Assembly (NCBI RefSeq): GCF_025352015.1
Contig: NZ_JANXUG010000012.1
Location: forward strand, 1 to 64,000
Source: Flavobacterium sp.
GTDB taxonomy: Bacteria; Bacteroidota; Bacteroidia; Flavobacteriales; Flavobacteriaceae
Length of the DNA: 64,000 bases
Reading direction: 5' to 3'
Part shown: in pieces, positions 38,689-49,608 of the stretch
Position numbering within the stretch: the stretch's first letter is position 1
Layout of the letters: each line of letters starts with the position of its first letter
The notes under the pieces: model-generated
The model's input: only the letters and a program-made list of their open reading frames with translations
Told to the model about the DNA's origin: nothing
The model's database searches: none
Position numbers and translations under genes: made by a program

Positions 38689-40215
38689 TTAATGTTTAAA
38701 ATGACGTGTTCCAGTAAATACCATTGCAACTTTATTTTCATTACAAAAATTGATACTCAATGCATCTTTTATCGAACCTCCAGGTTGAATAACAGCAGTG
38801 ATGCCAGCGTTATGAGCAATTTCGACACAATCCGGAAATGGGAAAAATGCATCACTTGCCATAACGGCACCATTCAAATCAAACCCAAAATTTTGTGCTT
38901 TTTCTATAGCTTGTTTCAAGGCGTCCACGCGAGAAGTTTGACCTGTTCCCGATGCCACTAATGTAGTATTTTTTGCAATTACAATCGTGTTGGATTTGGT
39001 ATTTTTACAAATTTTTGATGCAAATAATAAATCTTCAATTTCATGCTGATTTGGAGCCGTATTAGTAACCACTTTTAAGTCTTCTTTTGAGTCGGTTATT
39101 GAGTTTCTGTCTTGAACTAATAATCCATTTAAACAAGTTCTGATTTGTCTATTGGGCAATTCGACTACATGTTGAACCAAAATAATTCTATTTTTCTTTT
39201 CGGATAAAATGGCAACAGCTTGTTCATCAAAACTTGGAGCAATTACCACTTCGCAAAAAAGCGAATTTATTTCGTGGGCAGTAGCCGAATCTATTTTTCC
39301 GTTGGCGATTAAAACGCCTCCAAAAGCCGAAGTTGGATCACAAGCCAAAGCAGCCAAATATGCCTCTCTAATGGTGTTTCTTGTGGCTACTCCACATGCA
39401 TTGTTGTGTTTTAAGATGGCAAAGGTGGGTTCGTTGTTTTTAAATTCTGATATCAAATTCACTGCGGCGTCAATGTCTAACAAATTATTATAGGACAATT
39501 CTTTACCGTGTAATTTGCTAAACATTCTATCAAATTCACCGAAGAAAAATCCCTTTTGATGAGGATTTTCTCCATATCTCAAAATCTGACCTTCAGAAAT
39601 ACTAGTTTTAAAATAGGTATCTTCAGTATTGAAATAATTAAAAATTGCTGTGTCGTAATGAGAGGTGACATGAAACGCTCTGGTTGCCAAAAATTTCCTT
39701 TGCTCTAGTGTTGTGGCGCAATTTTGATTTGAAATCAAATCTAATAAAGTGGAATATTCATTTACCGAAGCCACGATAATTGTATCATTAAAATTTTTCG
39801 CCGCTGCACGAATTAACGAAATCCCACCAATATCAATTTTTTCAATAATGTCGGCTTCGCTAGCTCCTGAAGCAACTGTTTTTTCAAACGGATACAAATC
39901 AACAATCACCAAATCAATTTGTGGAATTTCAAAGTCAATCATTTCCTGAATATCACCTTCATTTTCTTGACGATTGAGGATGCCACCAAAAATTTTGGGG
40001 TGCAAGGTTTTTACTCGTCCACCAAGAATTTCGGGGAAAGAAGTTACTTCTTCTACTGGAACTACTGGTATTCCGAGTTTGTTTATAAATTCTTCAGTGC
40101 CACCTGTAGAATAAATAATGACGTTCTGTTCGTGTAATTTGCGAACTATCGGTTCTAGTCCGTCTTTTGAAAAGACAGAAATTAGGGCTGATTGTATTGT
40201 TTTTGTTCTAGTCAT
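38689..40215 (-). CDS. purH: Bifunctional AICAR formyltransferase/IMP cyclohydrolase
   Basis: ALISVFSKDGLEPIV, STGGTEEFI, RYGENPHQKG, KHNNACGVA. Start at 40215 (MTRTKTIQSAL), not the track's 40335. Confidence 0.95.
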   Translation of the reverse strand: MTRTKTIQSALISVFSKDGLEPIVRKLHEQNVIIYSTGGTEEFINKLGIPVVPVEEVTSFPEILGGRVKTLHPKIFGGILNRQENEGDIQEMIDFEIPQIDLVIVDLYPFEKTVASGASEADIIEKIDIGGISLIRAAAKNFNDTIIVASVNEYSTLLDLISNQNCATTLEQRKFLATRAFHVTSHYDTAIFNYFNTEDTYFKTSISEGQILRYGENPHQKGFFFGEFDRMFSKLHGKELSYNNLLDIDAAVNLISEFKNNEPTFAILKHNNACGVATRNTIREAYLAALACDPTSAFGGVLIANGKIDSATAHEINSLFCEVVIAPSFDEQAVAILSEKKNRIILVQHVVELPNRQIRTCLNGLLVQDRNSITDSKEDLKVVTNTAPNQHEIEDLLFASKICKNTKSNTIVIAKNTTLVASGTGQTSRVDALKQAIEKAQNFGFDLNGAVMASDAFFPFPDCVEIAHNAGITAVIQPGGSIKDALSINFCNENKVAMVFTGTRHFKH

Positions 40216-40412
40216 GATGTTTTGGTTGTGCTTGTGTGTCAGAAGGTAGATATAAGCAAACAAAAGTAGGTGATTGTGAGTAACGAAGCAATTTGATTTT
40301 TCACTTTTTTGTAACAATATTTTATTATAGGACACCTATTAAGGCATTTAATAAATGACCAGAAATTTTCATTATTTTTATTAAAATTTACTATACCATA
40401 AATAGGTTACAC

Positions 40413-41669
40413 ATGTTATTATACTTTAGATTGCTCAACGAAAGTTTTGCGTTTGCTATGAATGCTTTGCGTAACAATAAACTGCGAACTATCCTGTCAT
40501 TGCTGGGCGTTACTATCGGTATTTTTTCGATTATTGCGGTCTTGGCAGCTGTTGATTCTTTGGATAAAAAAATTAAAGCCGATTTAAGTACATTGGATAA
40601 AAACACCATCTATTTGATGAGCCAAACATTTGGACCAAGCGAAGTTCCGAAATGGAAAAGAGAACAGTTTCCCAAAGTAACCTATGATGAATATCAATAT
40701 TTAAAAAATAATTTAACTCATGTTGAGAACACTTGTTTTCAATATTTTACAAGTGATCAAAATATAAAATGCGATTCAAAAACGGTGTCAACAGTTAATA
40801 TGGTTCCAGTAACTTCTGAATTTGTTGCTATTCAACGATTGGAGTTTGCAGATGGACGTTTTTTTAATGAGGAGGAATCTATTGCCGGAAAACAAGTTGT
40901 TATTTTAGGAAATGATGTTGCTAAAGGATTATTCGATGATATTAATCCTATTGGTAAATCTGTTCGAATGTACGGACAACGTTTTACAGTGATTGGTGTT
41001 ACTAAAAAGAAAGGTAATTCAGCATTAGAACTTGGAGGCAACGATGATACTTCTGCTTTTTTCCCCTCACTATTTTTAAAAAGAATTTATGGGGATAAAA
41101 ATAAGCAGCTACTGCCTGTAATTATTATTAAACCCGAAAAAGGAACAGATATTCCATCATTAAGGGGTCAAATAACGCAAAAATTACGAAATTATAGAGG
41201 GGTAAAACAAGGGGATATCGATAATTTTTTTATTAATATTTTATCGGGATTCACCGATTTGATAGATGGTATAATTTCAAATCTGAAAATAGGAGGTTGG
41301 ATTATTAGTCTGTTTTCTTTGTTAGTGGGAGGTTTTGGCATTGCCAATATTATGTTTGTTTCAGTAAAAGAACGAACTAATCTAATTGGTATTCAAAAAT
41401 CTTTGGGAGCCAAGAACAAATTTATTCTATTTCAGTTTCTTTTTGAAGCCATCATTCTTTGTGTTATAGGCGGAATTGTTGGCTTGTTTTTAGTTTGGAT
41501 TATTGCCTTAATCTTAACTAAAGTACTAGACTTTGAATTTCTTCTCGGCATAGGGAATATTATTCTAGGTACAAGTTTGGCTGCCATCATCGGATTAATT
41601 GCTGGTATACTTCCTGCCATTTCGGCTTCACGATTAGATCCTGTGGAAGCTATTAGAAGTGGGATTTAA
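40413..41669 (+). CDS. MacB-like ABC transporter permease
   Basis: ALRNNKLRTILSLLGVTIGIFSIIAVLA and C-terminal FtsX domain (GIQKSLGAKNKFILFQFLFEAIILCVIGG). Confidence 0.9.
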   Translation: MLLYFRLLNESFAFAMNALRNNKLRTILSLLGVTIGIFSIIAVLAAVDSLDKKIKADLSTLDKNTIYLMSQTFGPSEVPKWKREQFPKVTYDEYQYLKNNLTHVENTCFQYFTSDQNIKCDSKTVSTVNMVPVTSEFVAIQRLEFADGRFFNEEESIAGKQVVILGNDVAKGLFDDINPIGKSVRMYGQRFTVIGVTKKKGNSALELGGNDDTSAFFPSLFLKRIYGDKNKQLLPVIIIKPEKGTDIPSLRGQITQKLRNYRGVKQGDIDNFFINILSGFTDLIDGIISNLKIGGWIISLFSLLVGGFGIANIMFVSVKERTNLIGIQKSLGAKNKFILFQFLFEAIILCVIGGIVGLFLVWIIALILTKVLDFEFLLGIGNIILGTSLAAIIGLIAGILPAISASRLDPVEAIRSGI

Positions 41670-41724
41670 AAGAAAAAACACAAAGTGAAGACCTTGTGTT
41701 TTTAGTATTTTAAAACGGTAGACC

Positions 41725-42579
41725 TTAACGGATATTTTCATTCAAAATCAAATCCAAATACAAGTTAATCTTGTCTTTCAATTCTTTACGGTGTGTAATA
41801 AAATCTAGAAAACCATGATCTAATACAAATTCAGCCGTTTGAAAACCTTCGGGCAAATCTTTTCCTGTAGTATCCCGAACAACTCTTGGACCCGCAAAAC
41901 CAATCAAAGCACCAGGTTCAGAAATATTAACATCGCCAAGCATAGCATAAGAAGCAGTTGTTCCGCCAGTTGTTGGGTCTGTACATAATGAAATGTACGG
42001 AATTTTAGCCTCTGCAAGTTGCGCTAATTTGGCCGAAGTTTTTGCCAATTGCATCAACGAATACGCCGCTTCCATCATACGGGCACCACCCGATTTAGAA
42101 ATCATAACAAATGGCACTTTATTTTTAATAGAATAATCAATACCACGAGCAATTTTTTCGCCAACAACAGCTCCCATAGAACCGCCTATAAAGGCAAAAT
42201 CCATGCAACAAACTACTAAATCTTTTCCTTTTGATTTTCCAACACCTGTTCGAACAGCATCTTTTAATCCTGTTTTTTCCATGGCATCTTTCAATCGGTC
42301 AGCATATTTTTTGGTATCTACAAAACCTAATGGGTCTTTAGATGTCATCTTGGCATCTAATTCTTTGAATTCATTGTGGTCAAACAAGATTTCAAAATAT
42401 TCTTTACTGCCAATTCTAACATGAAAATCATCTTCAGGACTCACCCAAAGATTTCTAGCCAATTCATCTTGATCAATAATTTTTCCGGTTGGCGATTTAT
42501 ACCAAAGTCCTTTTGGAACGTCTTTTTTATCTTCGGTTGCGGTAGTAATTCCTTTTTCTGTTCTTTTAAACCAAGCCAT
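41725..42579 (-). CDS. accD: Acetyl-CoA carboxylase carboxyltransferase subunit beta
   Basis: [46 protein letters not shown]. Confidence 0.96.
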   Translation of the reverse strand: MAWFKRTEKGITTATEDKKDVPKGLWYKSPTGKIIDQDELARNLWVSPEDDFHVRIGSKEYFEILFDHNEFKELDAKMTSKDPLGFVDTKKYADRLKDAMEKTGLKDAVRTGVGKSKGKDLVVCCMDFAFIGGSMGAVVGEKIARGIDYSIKNKVPFVMISKSGGARMMEAAYSLMQLAKTSAKLAQLAEAKIPYISLCTDPTTGGTTASYAMLGDVNISEPGALIGFAGPRVVRDTTGKDLPEGFQTAEFVLDHGFLDFITHRKELKDKINLYLDLILNENIR

Positions 42580-42582
42580 AAT

Positions 42583-42638
42583 GAATTGTGAATTAAGAAT
42601 TAAGAGTTGAACTCCGTAATTCGTAAATTGAAATTTAT
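42583..42638 (-). repeat. Degenerate heptanucleotide repeat between fbaA and accD
   Basis: GAATTGT GAATTAA GAATTAA GAGTTGA ACTCCGT AATTCGT AAATTGA at 7-nt phase (+ strand reading). Confidence 0.7.
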
Positions 42639-43702
42639 AAAGTGTTTATGTTATTTAAGTCAGCAAATGCTTGCTCTAATCTTTTGATGAAAGTCAGTTC
42701 GCCTTCACGAAGCCATTTTCTTGGGTCGTAATTTTTTTTGTTTGGTGAATCTGCGCCGTCTGGACTTCCAATTTGAGTTTTTAAATAATCTATATTGTTG
42801 ACCATGTAATCTCTAATTCCTTCTGTAAAAGCAAATTGTAGATCGGTATCGATATTCATTTTGATGACACCATAACTTATAGCTTCTCTGATTTCTTCTA
42901 GCGTAGATCCAGAACCACCATGAAAAACAAAGTCAACAGGATTTGTATCGGTTTTGAATTTATTTTGAACATAATCTTGAGAATTCTTCAAAATTTTTGG
43001 AGTCAATTTTACGTTTCCTGGTTTGTAAACACCATGAACATTTCCGAAAGCTGCTGCGATGGTAAATCTTGGCGATACTTTCATTAATTCTTCATAAGCA
43101 TAGGCTACTTCATCGGGTTGTGTGTATAATTTTGCACTGTCCACGTCTGAATTATCAACGCCATCTTCTTCGCCGCCAGTAATTCCTAATTCGATTTCTA
43201 GAGTCATTCCCATTTTGCTCATTCGAGCCAAATAAGTTTTACAAATTTCAATATTTTCATGAATAGGTTCTTCGGATAAATCTATCATGTGCGAGGAATA
43301 TAAAGGTTTTCCCGTTTCTGCAAAATGTTTTTCGGATGCGTCTAACAAACCATCAATCCATGGTAATAATTTTTTGGCACAGTGATCTGTATGAAGAATT
43401 ACTGTTGCTCCGTAAACTTGGGCTAAAGTATGAATGTGTTTGGCACCAGCAACTCCTCCTGCGATGGCTGCTTTTTCGCCAGCATTTAAAAGTCCTTTTC
43501 CAGCATTAAAGGCTGCGCCACCGTTCGAGAATTGAATGATAACAGGAGCTTTTAATTTGGCGGCTGTTTCCAATACCCCATTGATAGTGCTCGATCCGAT
43601 AACATTTACAGCAGGAAGAGCAAATCTTTTTTGTTTTGCGTAAGCAAAAATGGCTTGAACTTCATCGCCAGTTGCTACTCCAGGTTTAATATTGTGAGAC
43701 AT
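42635..43702 (-). CDS. fbaA: Class II fructose-bisphosphate aldolase
   Basis: [43 protein letters not shown]. Confidence 0.96.
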   Translation of the reverse strand: MSHNIKPGVATGDEVQAIFAYAKQKRFALPAVNVIGSSTINGVLETAAKLKAPVIIQFSNGGAAFNAGKGLLNAGEKAAIAGGVAGAKHIHTLAQVYGATVILHTDHCAKKLLPWIDGLLDASEKHFAETGKPLYSSHMIDLSEEPIHENIEICKTYLARMSKMGMTLEIELGITGGEEDGVDNSDVDSAKLYTQPDEVAYAYEELMKVSPRFTIAAAFGNVHGVYKPGNVKLTPKILKNSQDYVQNKFKTDTNPVDFVFHGGSGSTLEEIREAISYGVIKMNIDTDLQFAFTEGIRDYMVNNIDYLKTQIGSPDGADSPNKKNYDPRKWLREGELTFIKRLEQAFADLNNINTL

Positions 43703-43747
43703 TGTGTTTTGTTTAAGTTAAGTCTACAAAAATAATAATTTCTAATT

Positions 43748-46282
43748 TTAGAACGGATAATTAATTCCAATATTTAAAACAGATTTGTTAAAACGTATTT
43801 CTTTTAACCATTTTTCGTTTTCAAGGTTTGCGGGATTGTAAGTTTTAAAGCCAAAATCCAATCTAACCACAAAAAAATTAAAGTCATATCTAAAACCAAA
43901 ACCAGAACCAACGGCAATATTTTCTAAAGATTTTAAGCCCGTAAAGGTAGCATCAGGATTGGTAACTATATCTTTCACATTCCAGATGTTTCCGGCATCA
44001 ACAAAAAGAGCTCCAAATAATTGCTGAAAAATATTAAATCTGAATTCTGTACTCAAAAGTAATTTCATATTGGCTTCATTAAAATCGTTGACCGAACCCG
44101 TTTTTCCTGGACCTAAACCGTAGGATTGCCATGCTCTAATATCGTTAGAACCTCCGGCAAAATAACTTCGTGAAAAAGGAACACTATTTGAGTTGCCATA
44201 AGGAATAGCAATGCCCATGAATGCTCTACTAGCCAATACTTTTTTTCGTCTCAAATCCCAATGTCTGATGAATTCAAACTCGGTTTTGATGTATTGAGAA
44301 TAGGCAACGCCAAAAACCGTTTTGGAACCATTTTGTGTCATTCTTGAAGCTACTGATATGATAGATAAAGTGTTTCCTGCCGATTCCACCTTTGCTTTAA
44401 AAGCATAAAAATTATTATCAAATAAATCCTTTTTTGAGGTTTTTGAAAACGAAATGCTAGATGCGAAAATCAAATTGTCTTCAGTTAATCGAGATTTTTG
44501 TTCAACAATACTGCTCACAGATCGCACATCTGTGGGTGAAAGAGCCAACGTGTTGTTATTTACATCGGCTAAAAAGTGATTTACTCCGTCTTCAATAGTT
44601 AAATTTCCATCTGTGAAGTAACTTGGATTTGCTCCGTAATTTATGGCTAACGTATTCAAGGCTTTATAGGAAGATCGATAGACATTGAAATAGTTTCCGG
44701 CATTGATATTTTTTACAAACTGAATATTGAATAAATCAAAACGGAAGGTGGTATTTTTTTTTGGAGTCCAATTATAAACGAGCGAACTTGTAAAGTTTTG
44801 TTTGTCTAATCCAATGTTGGTTTGTTTAGAATAACCTACACTAATAGTAGAATAAGGAATCATCGTTTTTGGAATAATTTTATCGGTTTTGAAGGGTAAA
44901 AATAATCTAGGAAAATTCAATTTTGCATCAGCTCCAATCTCTGAAATATTGAAAAAATTATTGTTCGGATTAGCTAAATCTCTCGAAGCACCAATGTTGC
45001 CTCTGAAACCAATTTCGAAAGTTTCGGCACCATTAAATACGTTTCGAATACCTAAAAAAGTATTTCCTGATATTCCAAAATCCTGAATGTTAGAGTGCGT
45101 GAAATCATTGGAATAACCAAAAGTATATTTTTTTCTTGGCGTTAAATAAATGTTGGCAATCAATCCGTTTTTTTGCGTTTTGTCTTCTACATATTGAATT
45201 AAGGGATAGTTAAAAACTTTAAGATTACTTAAATATTTTGAAGTTAATGTTGTTCGGTTTTCAGAAAAATAATTGCCTTTGGTCACAAAAATACCATCAG
45301 TTATTGCTTTTGGTCTGTATTTTAATTTTTTGACGCTGTATAATGTAAAATCTTTGTAAACGGTGCTATCTTTAATTATAGCATTAGGATTAGCAGGGCT
45401 ATGATCCGAAAAAATATTGACTTTGCTAATTTTATACAGTTCAAAAGGAACGTTTTTTAAACTATCCTCTTTTCTTACTGTTTCGTTTTGAATGATCAAA
45501 TCTACGTCGGCCAAATGCTTATCCGACAAAGTATCAATATCAAAAGTTACATAATTTTGTTGAAAACGATAAGCACCATTATTTCTAAAATCGGCACTGA
45601 TTCTGGCTTTTTCCTCATCAAAATTGCTTGTTGCAAATTTTTGTCCTGATTTCAAAAAGGAATTCTTCTTTCGTAGTTGATAAATGGAATCTAGTGGTTT
45701 GCTCAAAATGTAGGAGTTGATGCTGTCTAGGATGTATGGTTTTCCGGTTACAATATCATATCGGAGCTTTACTTTTTTTGCGCCAACGCTGTCAATTTTG
45801 TATTTGGTCGTAACATCAAAATAGCCACGATTAAAATAATATGATTTCAAGCGGCGAAGTGATTTTTTTGTGCTGGTAGTATCCAAAATCACTGGAGCTT
45901 CACCAGTTTTTCTTAAGAAATTATGTATGCCAGCATACCAAAAAGATTCGCCCAATCGTTTGACCTGTTTTTTTGAAAGCCATTTTGCTTTGCGGTAATA
46001 TTTTTCGGGATTGTTGTAAAACTTTGCTCTATATATGGAATCGGTTTTTTGTTTGGCCAAATTGTAAATGTTTAATCGGAGGCGATACCCAAGAATAGCG
46101 GTGTTTTGTTTTTGGTAAAGTTGGTTTAAAATATCATCAAGAGTGTTCTTTTTATTATCAACATAAACGTCATTTTTGGTAAGAAGATTTTTTCCTTTAG
46201 GGACTCTTTTAGTGGTATTACACCCAAAGATAATTGCACCAATTAGAATAAATAATGATATTTTTGTGAGACTATTTTTCAA
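43748..46282 (-). CDS. BamA/TamA (surface antigen D15) family outer membrane lipoprotein
   Basis: Lipobox IFGCNTTKRVPKGKNLL; POTRA-like repeats; C-terminal YFAGGSNDIRAWQSYGLGPG and barrel. Confidence 0.85.
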   Translation of the reverse strand: MKNSLTKISLFILIGAIIFGCNTTKRVPKGKNLLTKNDVYVDNKKNTLDDILNQLYQKQNTAILGYRLRLNIYNLAKQKTDSIYRAKFYNNPEKYYRKAKWLSKKQVKRLGESFWYAGIHNFLRKTGEAPVILDTTSTKKSLRRLKSYYFNRGYFDVTTKYKIDSVGAKKVKLRYDIVTGKPYILDSINSYILSKPLDSIYQLRKKNSFLKSGQKFATSNFDEEKARISADFRNNGAYRFQQNYVTFDIDTLSDKHLADVDLIIQNETVRKEDSLKNVPFELYKISKVNIFSDHSPANPNAIIKDSTVYKDFTLYSVKKLKYRPKAITDGIFVTKGNYFSENRTTLTSKYLSNLKVFNYPLIQYVEDKTQKNGLIANIYLTPRKKYTFGYSNDFTHSNIQDFGISGNTFLGIRNVFNGAETFEIGFRGNIGASRDLANPNNNFFNISEIGADAKLNFPRLFLPFKTDKIIPKTMIPYSTISVGYSKQTNIGLDKQNFTSSLVYNWTPKKNTTFRFDLFNIQFVKNINAGNYFNVYRSSYKALNTLAINYGANPSYFTDGNLTIEDGVNHFLADVNNNTLALSPTDVRSVSSIVEQKSRLTEDNLIFASSISFSKTSKKDLFDNNFYAFKAKVESAGNTLSIISVASRMTQNGSKTVFGVAYSQYIKTEFEFIRHWDLRRKKVLASRAFMGIAIPYGNSNSVPFSRSYFAGGSNDIRAWQSYGLGPGKTGSVNDFNEANMKLLLSTEFRFNIFQQLFGALFVDAGNIWNVKDIVTNPDATFTGLKSLENIAVGSGFGFRYDFNFFVVRLDFGFKTYNPANLENEKWLKEIRFNKSVLNIGINYPF

Positions 46283-46319
46283 GAGTTGTCAAATATTTAA
46301 TTCAAAAGTACAGTATTTT

Positions 46320-47057
46320 ATGATTAGTAAAAACCAAATAAAACTAATTACAAGTCTTCAACTAAAAAAATACCGAAACGCGCATCAATTGTTTATTGCC
46401 CAAGGTGTAAAAGTAATACAGGAATTGTTACAATCAAATTTTGAGTTAGAACATTTATATGTTACGGATACTTTTTTTGAACAAGTAAATAGCACTCAAA
46501 AAACAACTTTGAAAGAGCAAGACATGAACAAAATTTCGGCTTTGAACTCGCCAAGTTCTTGTTTAGGTATTTTTAAAATTCCAATAGCAAAAAAAATAGA
46601 AACCTCGGGTTTAATCCTTGCTTTGGATGATATTCGTGATCCAGGAAATTTAGGCACTATTATTAGACTTTGTGATTGGTTTGGCGTCAAGCAATTGCTA
46701 TGCTCTGTTGAAACGGTGGATGTTTATAGTCCAAAAGTTATTCAGGCTACAATGGGTTCAATCTCGAGGGTTACTATAAATTATCTAGATTTGAATACCT
46801 TTATATCAGAAAGTTCGCTCCCAGTTTTCGGCACATTTATGAACGGTCAAAACATCTATCAGGCAGCATTACCCATAGAAGCCATTTTAATTCTTGGAAA
46901 CGAAGCCAATGGTATTTCTGATGGTTTAAAAAAAATAATTAAAAACAAAATTGCGATTCCTAGATTTGGCGATATGCAACAAACCGAAAGTTTGAATGTA
47001 GCCACAGCCGCAGCTATTTTCTTGAGCGAGTTTAGAAGATCTATTAATGAAAAGTAA
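46320..47057 (+). CDS. SpoU/TrmH family RNA methyltransferase
   Basis: LDDIRDPGNLGTIIRLCDWFG, ILILGNEANGIS, IPRFGDMQQTESLNVATAAAI. Start at MISKNQIKLITSLQ, not 46176. Confidence 0.92.
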   Translation: MISKNQIKLITSLQLKKYRNAHQLFIAQGVKVIQELLQSNFELEHLYVTDTFFEQVNSTQKTTLKEQDMNKISALNSPSSCLGIFKIPIAKKIETSGLILALDDIRDPGNLGTIIRLCDWFGVKQLLCSVETVDVYSPKVIQATMGSISRVTINYLDLNTFISESSLPVFGTFMNGQNIYQAALPIEAILILGNEANGISDGLKKIIKNKIAIPRFGDMQQTESLNVATAAAIFLSEFRRSINEK

Positions 47058-47748
47058 AATTGATAAGAACAGCGCGTGTTTTTAAGGACTGAATATTGCC
47101 TGTCCAAGGACTATTGGGGTCATCGTCTGGAATTAATTCGTTTTTTAAACCAAAAACACCGCGTATAGAAGGAGAAAATTTGAAATATTCGAAATAAAAA
47201 TCAACACCAAAACCCAATTGATAATTTTGAGTCCAAGGTTTTACCCTGAATTTTTGTTGCAAATTATCATCTTTTGATTTTGAATTACTTGAAAGATTTA
47301 ATGTGGCAGACAATCCGCCAACTAAATAAGGTCTCACATTTCCTGTTCTTAACGACGAAAATTTAAGCAACAACGGAAAATCAATATACGTTGATTTTAC
47401 TTCTCTCACACCATCACGATCATTAGTAAACTGCGAATAGGTTAAGGTTCTGCTGGCATAGTACAAGCCGGGTTCAAATCTAAGTTCAATATATTCTTGA
47501 AGCCTAAATACGCCGACAAGTCCAACATCAAATCCCGTTTGACCCTTTACATCTATTGCAGGAGCAGTGTTATTTCTAAATTCGGTTTTGAAATCAAAAT
47601 TACTAAAACCCAAATAATATCCCCAATACACTTTTTGTTTATCAAAATTTTCCAAATTGATGATAGGATCTTTGGTAAACAAACTTTTACCCAATTGTGC
47701 TTTAGTATGAAAGGAAATGAATAGAAGTAAAATAAATATTTTTTTCAT
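47044..47748 (-). CDS. porT: Outer membrane PorT-like protein (type IX secretion)
   Basis: Secreted ~235-aa beta-barrel with FDVGLVGVFRLQEYIELRFEPGLYYASRTL and LLLKFSSLRTGNVRPYLVGG, next to the ubiE-type gene as in flavobacteria. Confidence 0.7.
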   Translation of the reverse strand: MKKIFILLLFISFHTKAQLGKSLFTKDPIINLENFDKQKVYWGYYLGFSNFDFKTEFRNNTAPAIDVKGQTGFDVGLVGVFRLQEYIELRFEPGLYYASRTLTYSQFTNDRDGVREVKSTYIDFPLLLKFSSLRTGNVRPYLVGGLSATLNLSSNSKSKDDNLQQKFRVKPWTQNYQLGFGVDFYFEYFKFSPSIRGVFGLKNELIPDDDPNSPWTGNIQSLKTRAVLINFTFH

Positions 47749-47767
47749 AATACCGAAAAATTCAGTT

Positions 47768-48499
47768 TCATTTTTTAGTTGCCGTGTAAATTGTAGCAAC
47801 ACCAAATGTTTGCGGCATAGCTTTACAGTCTATAAACGAATTTTTTCTCAAAATATTGTTTAAAGCCTCGCCATAAGGAAAATTTGCCGCCGATTCTGAT
47901 AAATAGCCATAAGCATCTTTGTCTTTAGAAAAGATTTTTCCAATGATAGGGAGCATAAATTTAGTGTAAAAGGCATGACCTTGTTTGTACGGAAATTGGG
48001 TTGGAAGAGAAGTTTCTAATATTACAAAAAGCCCGTTTGGTTTTAAAACCCTATGAATTTCAGTTAAACCCTTGTCTAATGTTTCAAAATTTCGAATGCC
48101 AAAGGAAACTGTAATAGCTTCAAAATAATCATCAGGAAACGGAATGTTTTCGCTATCGCCTACAACCATTTCAATTTTATTAGCAAGATTTTTGTCGAGA
48201 ATTTTTTGCTTTCCAACCTCAAGCATACCAACCGAAAGATCAAGTCCAATAATTTTTTTTGCTGATGTACTAGCCATTAAAATCGCTAAATCTCCAGTAC
48301 CAGTGGCTATATCAAGAATATTTTCTGGATTTTTTGCTGCCACGAGAGCTACCACTTTTTTTCTCCATTTTACATCTATTCCAAGCGAAATAACTCTGTT
48401 CAAACCGTCATAACTTCCAGAAATGTTGTCAAACATTTGCGTAATTTGTTCTTTTTTACCTAATGACGAATCTTTATAGGGAGTAATATTCTTTGACAT
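47768..48499 (-). CDS. ubiE: Demethylmenaquinone/ubiquinone methyltransferase UbiE/MenG family
   Basis: MFDNISGSYDGLNRVISLGIDVKWRKK, DIATGTGDLAI, VSFGIRNF. Start at 48499. Confidence 0.93.
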   Translation of the reverse strand: MSKNITPYKDSSLGKKEQITQMFDNISGSYDGLNRVISLGIDVKWRKKVVALVAAKNPENILDIATGTGDLAILMASTSAKKIIGLDLSVGMLEVGKQKILDKNLANKIEMVVGDSENIPFPDDYFEAITVSFGIRNFETLDKGLTEIHRVLKPNGLFVILETSLPTQFPYKQGHAFYTKFMLPIIGKIFSKDKDAYGYLSESAANFPYGEALNNILRKNSFIDCKAMPQTFGVATIYTATKK

Positions 48500-48553
48500 G
48501 CAAATTTTTTGGCAAATATAAACCAATATTTTAATACAAGGCATTGTCTCTAT

Positions 48554-49036
48554 TTACTTTCTCAAATAGGTGTCAAAACTAAAATCAAAGAGATGATTTT
48601 CGTTTTTTGGATGAAATTCCGATGAGGTTAATTTCCATTTCGTGGTATCAATTTCAGGGAAAAAAGTATCGGCTTCAAAAGTATGATGCACTTTGGTAAT
48701 GTCTAGTTTATCAGCAATTTCTAAAGATTGATTGTAAATTTGACCGCCACCAATAATGAATATTTCTTCACCATGCCTGCAAACTGCAATCGCTTTTTGA
48801 AGAGAATCAACTACGAGGCAACCTTCCTGCGCATAATTTTTTTGACGAGTAATAATAACATGTATTCTATTGGGTAAGGGTTTAGGAAAACTTTCAAAAG
48901 TTTTTCTTCCCATAATAATATAATGATTTGAAGTTACGTTTTTAAATCTTTTAAAATCATCGGGCAAGTGCCAGAGTAATTTATTGTTTTTGCCAAGTTC
49001 ATTTTTTTCGCCTACAGCAGCAATGAGAGTAATCAT
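48554..49036 (-). CDS. folA: Dihydrofolate reductase
   Basis: ITLIAAVGEKNELGKNNKLLWHLPDDFKRFK, IMGRKTFESFPKPLPNR, FIIGGGQIYNQ. Confidence 0.95.
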   Translation of the reverse strand: MITLIAAVGEKNELGKNNKLLWHLPDDFKRFKNVTSNHYIIMGRKTFESFPKPLPNRIHVIITRQKNYAQEGCLVVDSLQKAIAVCRHGEEIFIIGGGQIYNQSLEIADKLDITKVHHTFEADTFFPEIDTTKWKLTSSEFHPKNENHLFDFSFDTYLRK

Positions 49037-49371
49037 TCGGTAGTTGATTTTGAATTATCTAAATCGTAATGTATTTGTTCCACTTTTTTAGATTGTTTTA
49101 CAATCAATTTATCAATTTCATTACGCTCCCAATTTTTATTCATAAAGCTATTGGTAATAAAAATTTTAATGGCATGAAGTATAAAAATAAAAACCCAAAC
49201 AGTAACTACCCATTTCCACCAAGAGGTATCAGGATAAAAGGACAACCATTTATTAGCAACAAATAAGAAAACACTACCTAAACAGAGCAATACAAAATGA
49301 TAGTACAAACGTTTTTTTTGTTTGATTCTGCTTTTTGCATATTCATATAATTCATATTTTTCAGATTCCAT
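49033..49371 (-). CDS. 2TM domain-containing protein
   Basis: Two TM segments, YAKSRIKQKKRLYYHFVLLC and WWKWVVTVWVFIFILHAIKIF. Confidence 0.7.
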   Translation of the reverse strand: MESEKYELYEYAKSRIKQKKRLYYHFVLLCLGSVFLFVANKWLSFYPDTSWWKWVVTVWVFIFILHAIKIFITNSFMNKNWERNEIDKLIVKQSKKVEQIHYDLDNSKSTTE

Positions 49372-49608
49372 AGTGTCAAATTAATGCATTAAAGGTAGAA
49401 TTTATTTTTAAAATGTAGAAATCTCATTTAAAGATAATGTAGTAAGAAAACGTTTTCTTAGTCACAGATGTAAAATTAAAAGTACTTAAAAATAAATATC
49501 TTCTCTAAAATTGGCTTTCTTTTTAGTAATATCCTAAAAGTGATGAGCGGTGTAAAACATATAAAACTTATGCGTTACTTTGCGCAGTAATCTATAAATG
49601 AATTAGTT

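Noticed and set aside
41673-41705. AAAACACAA...TTGTGTTTTT hairpin after the ABC permease
   Set aside because: Plausible weak terminator but AT-rich with a short stem; not confident enough to list as a feature.
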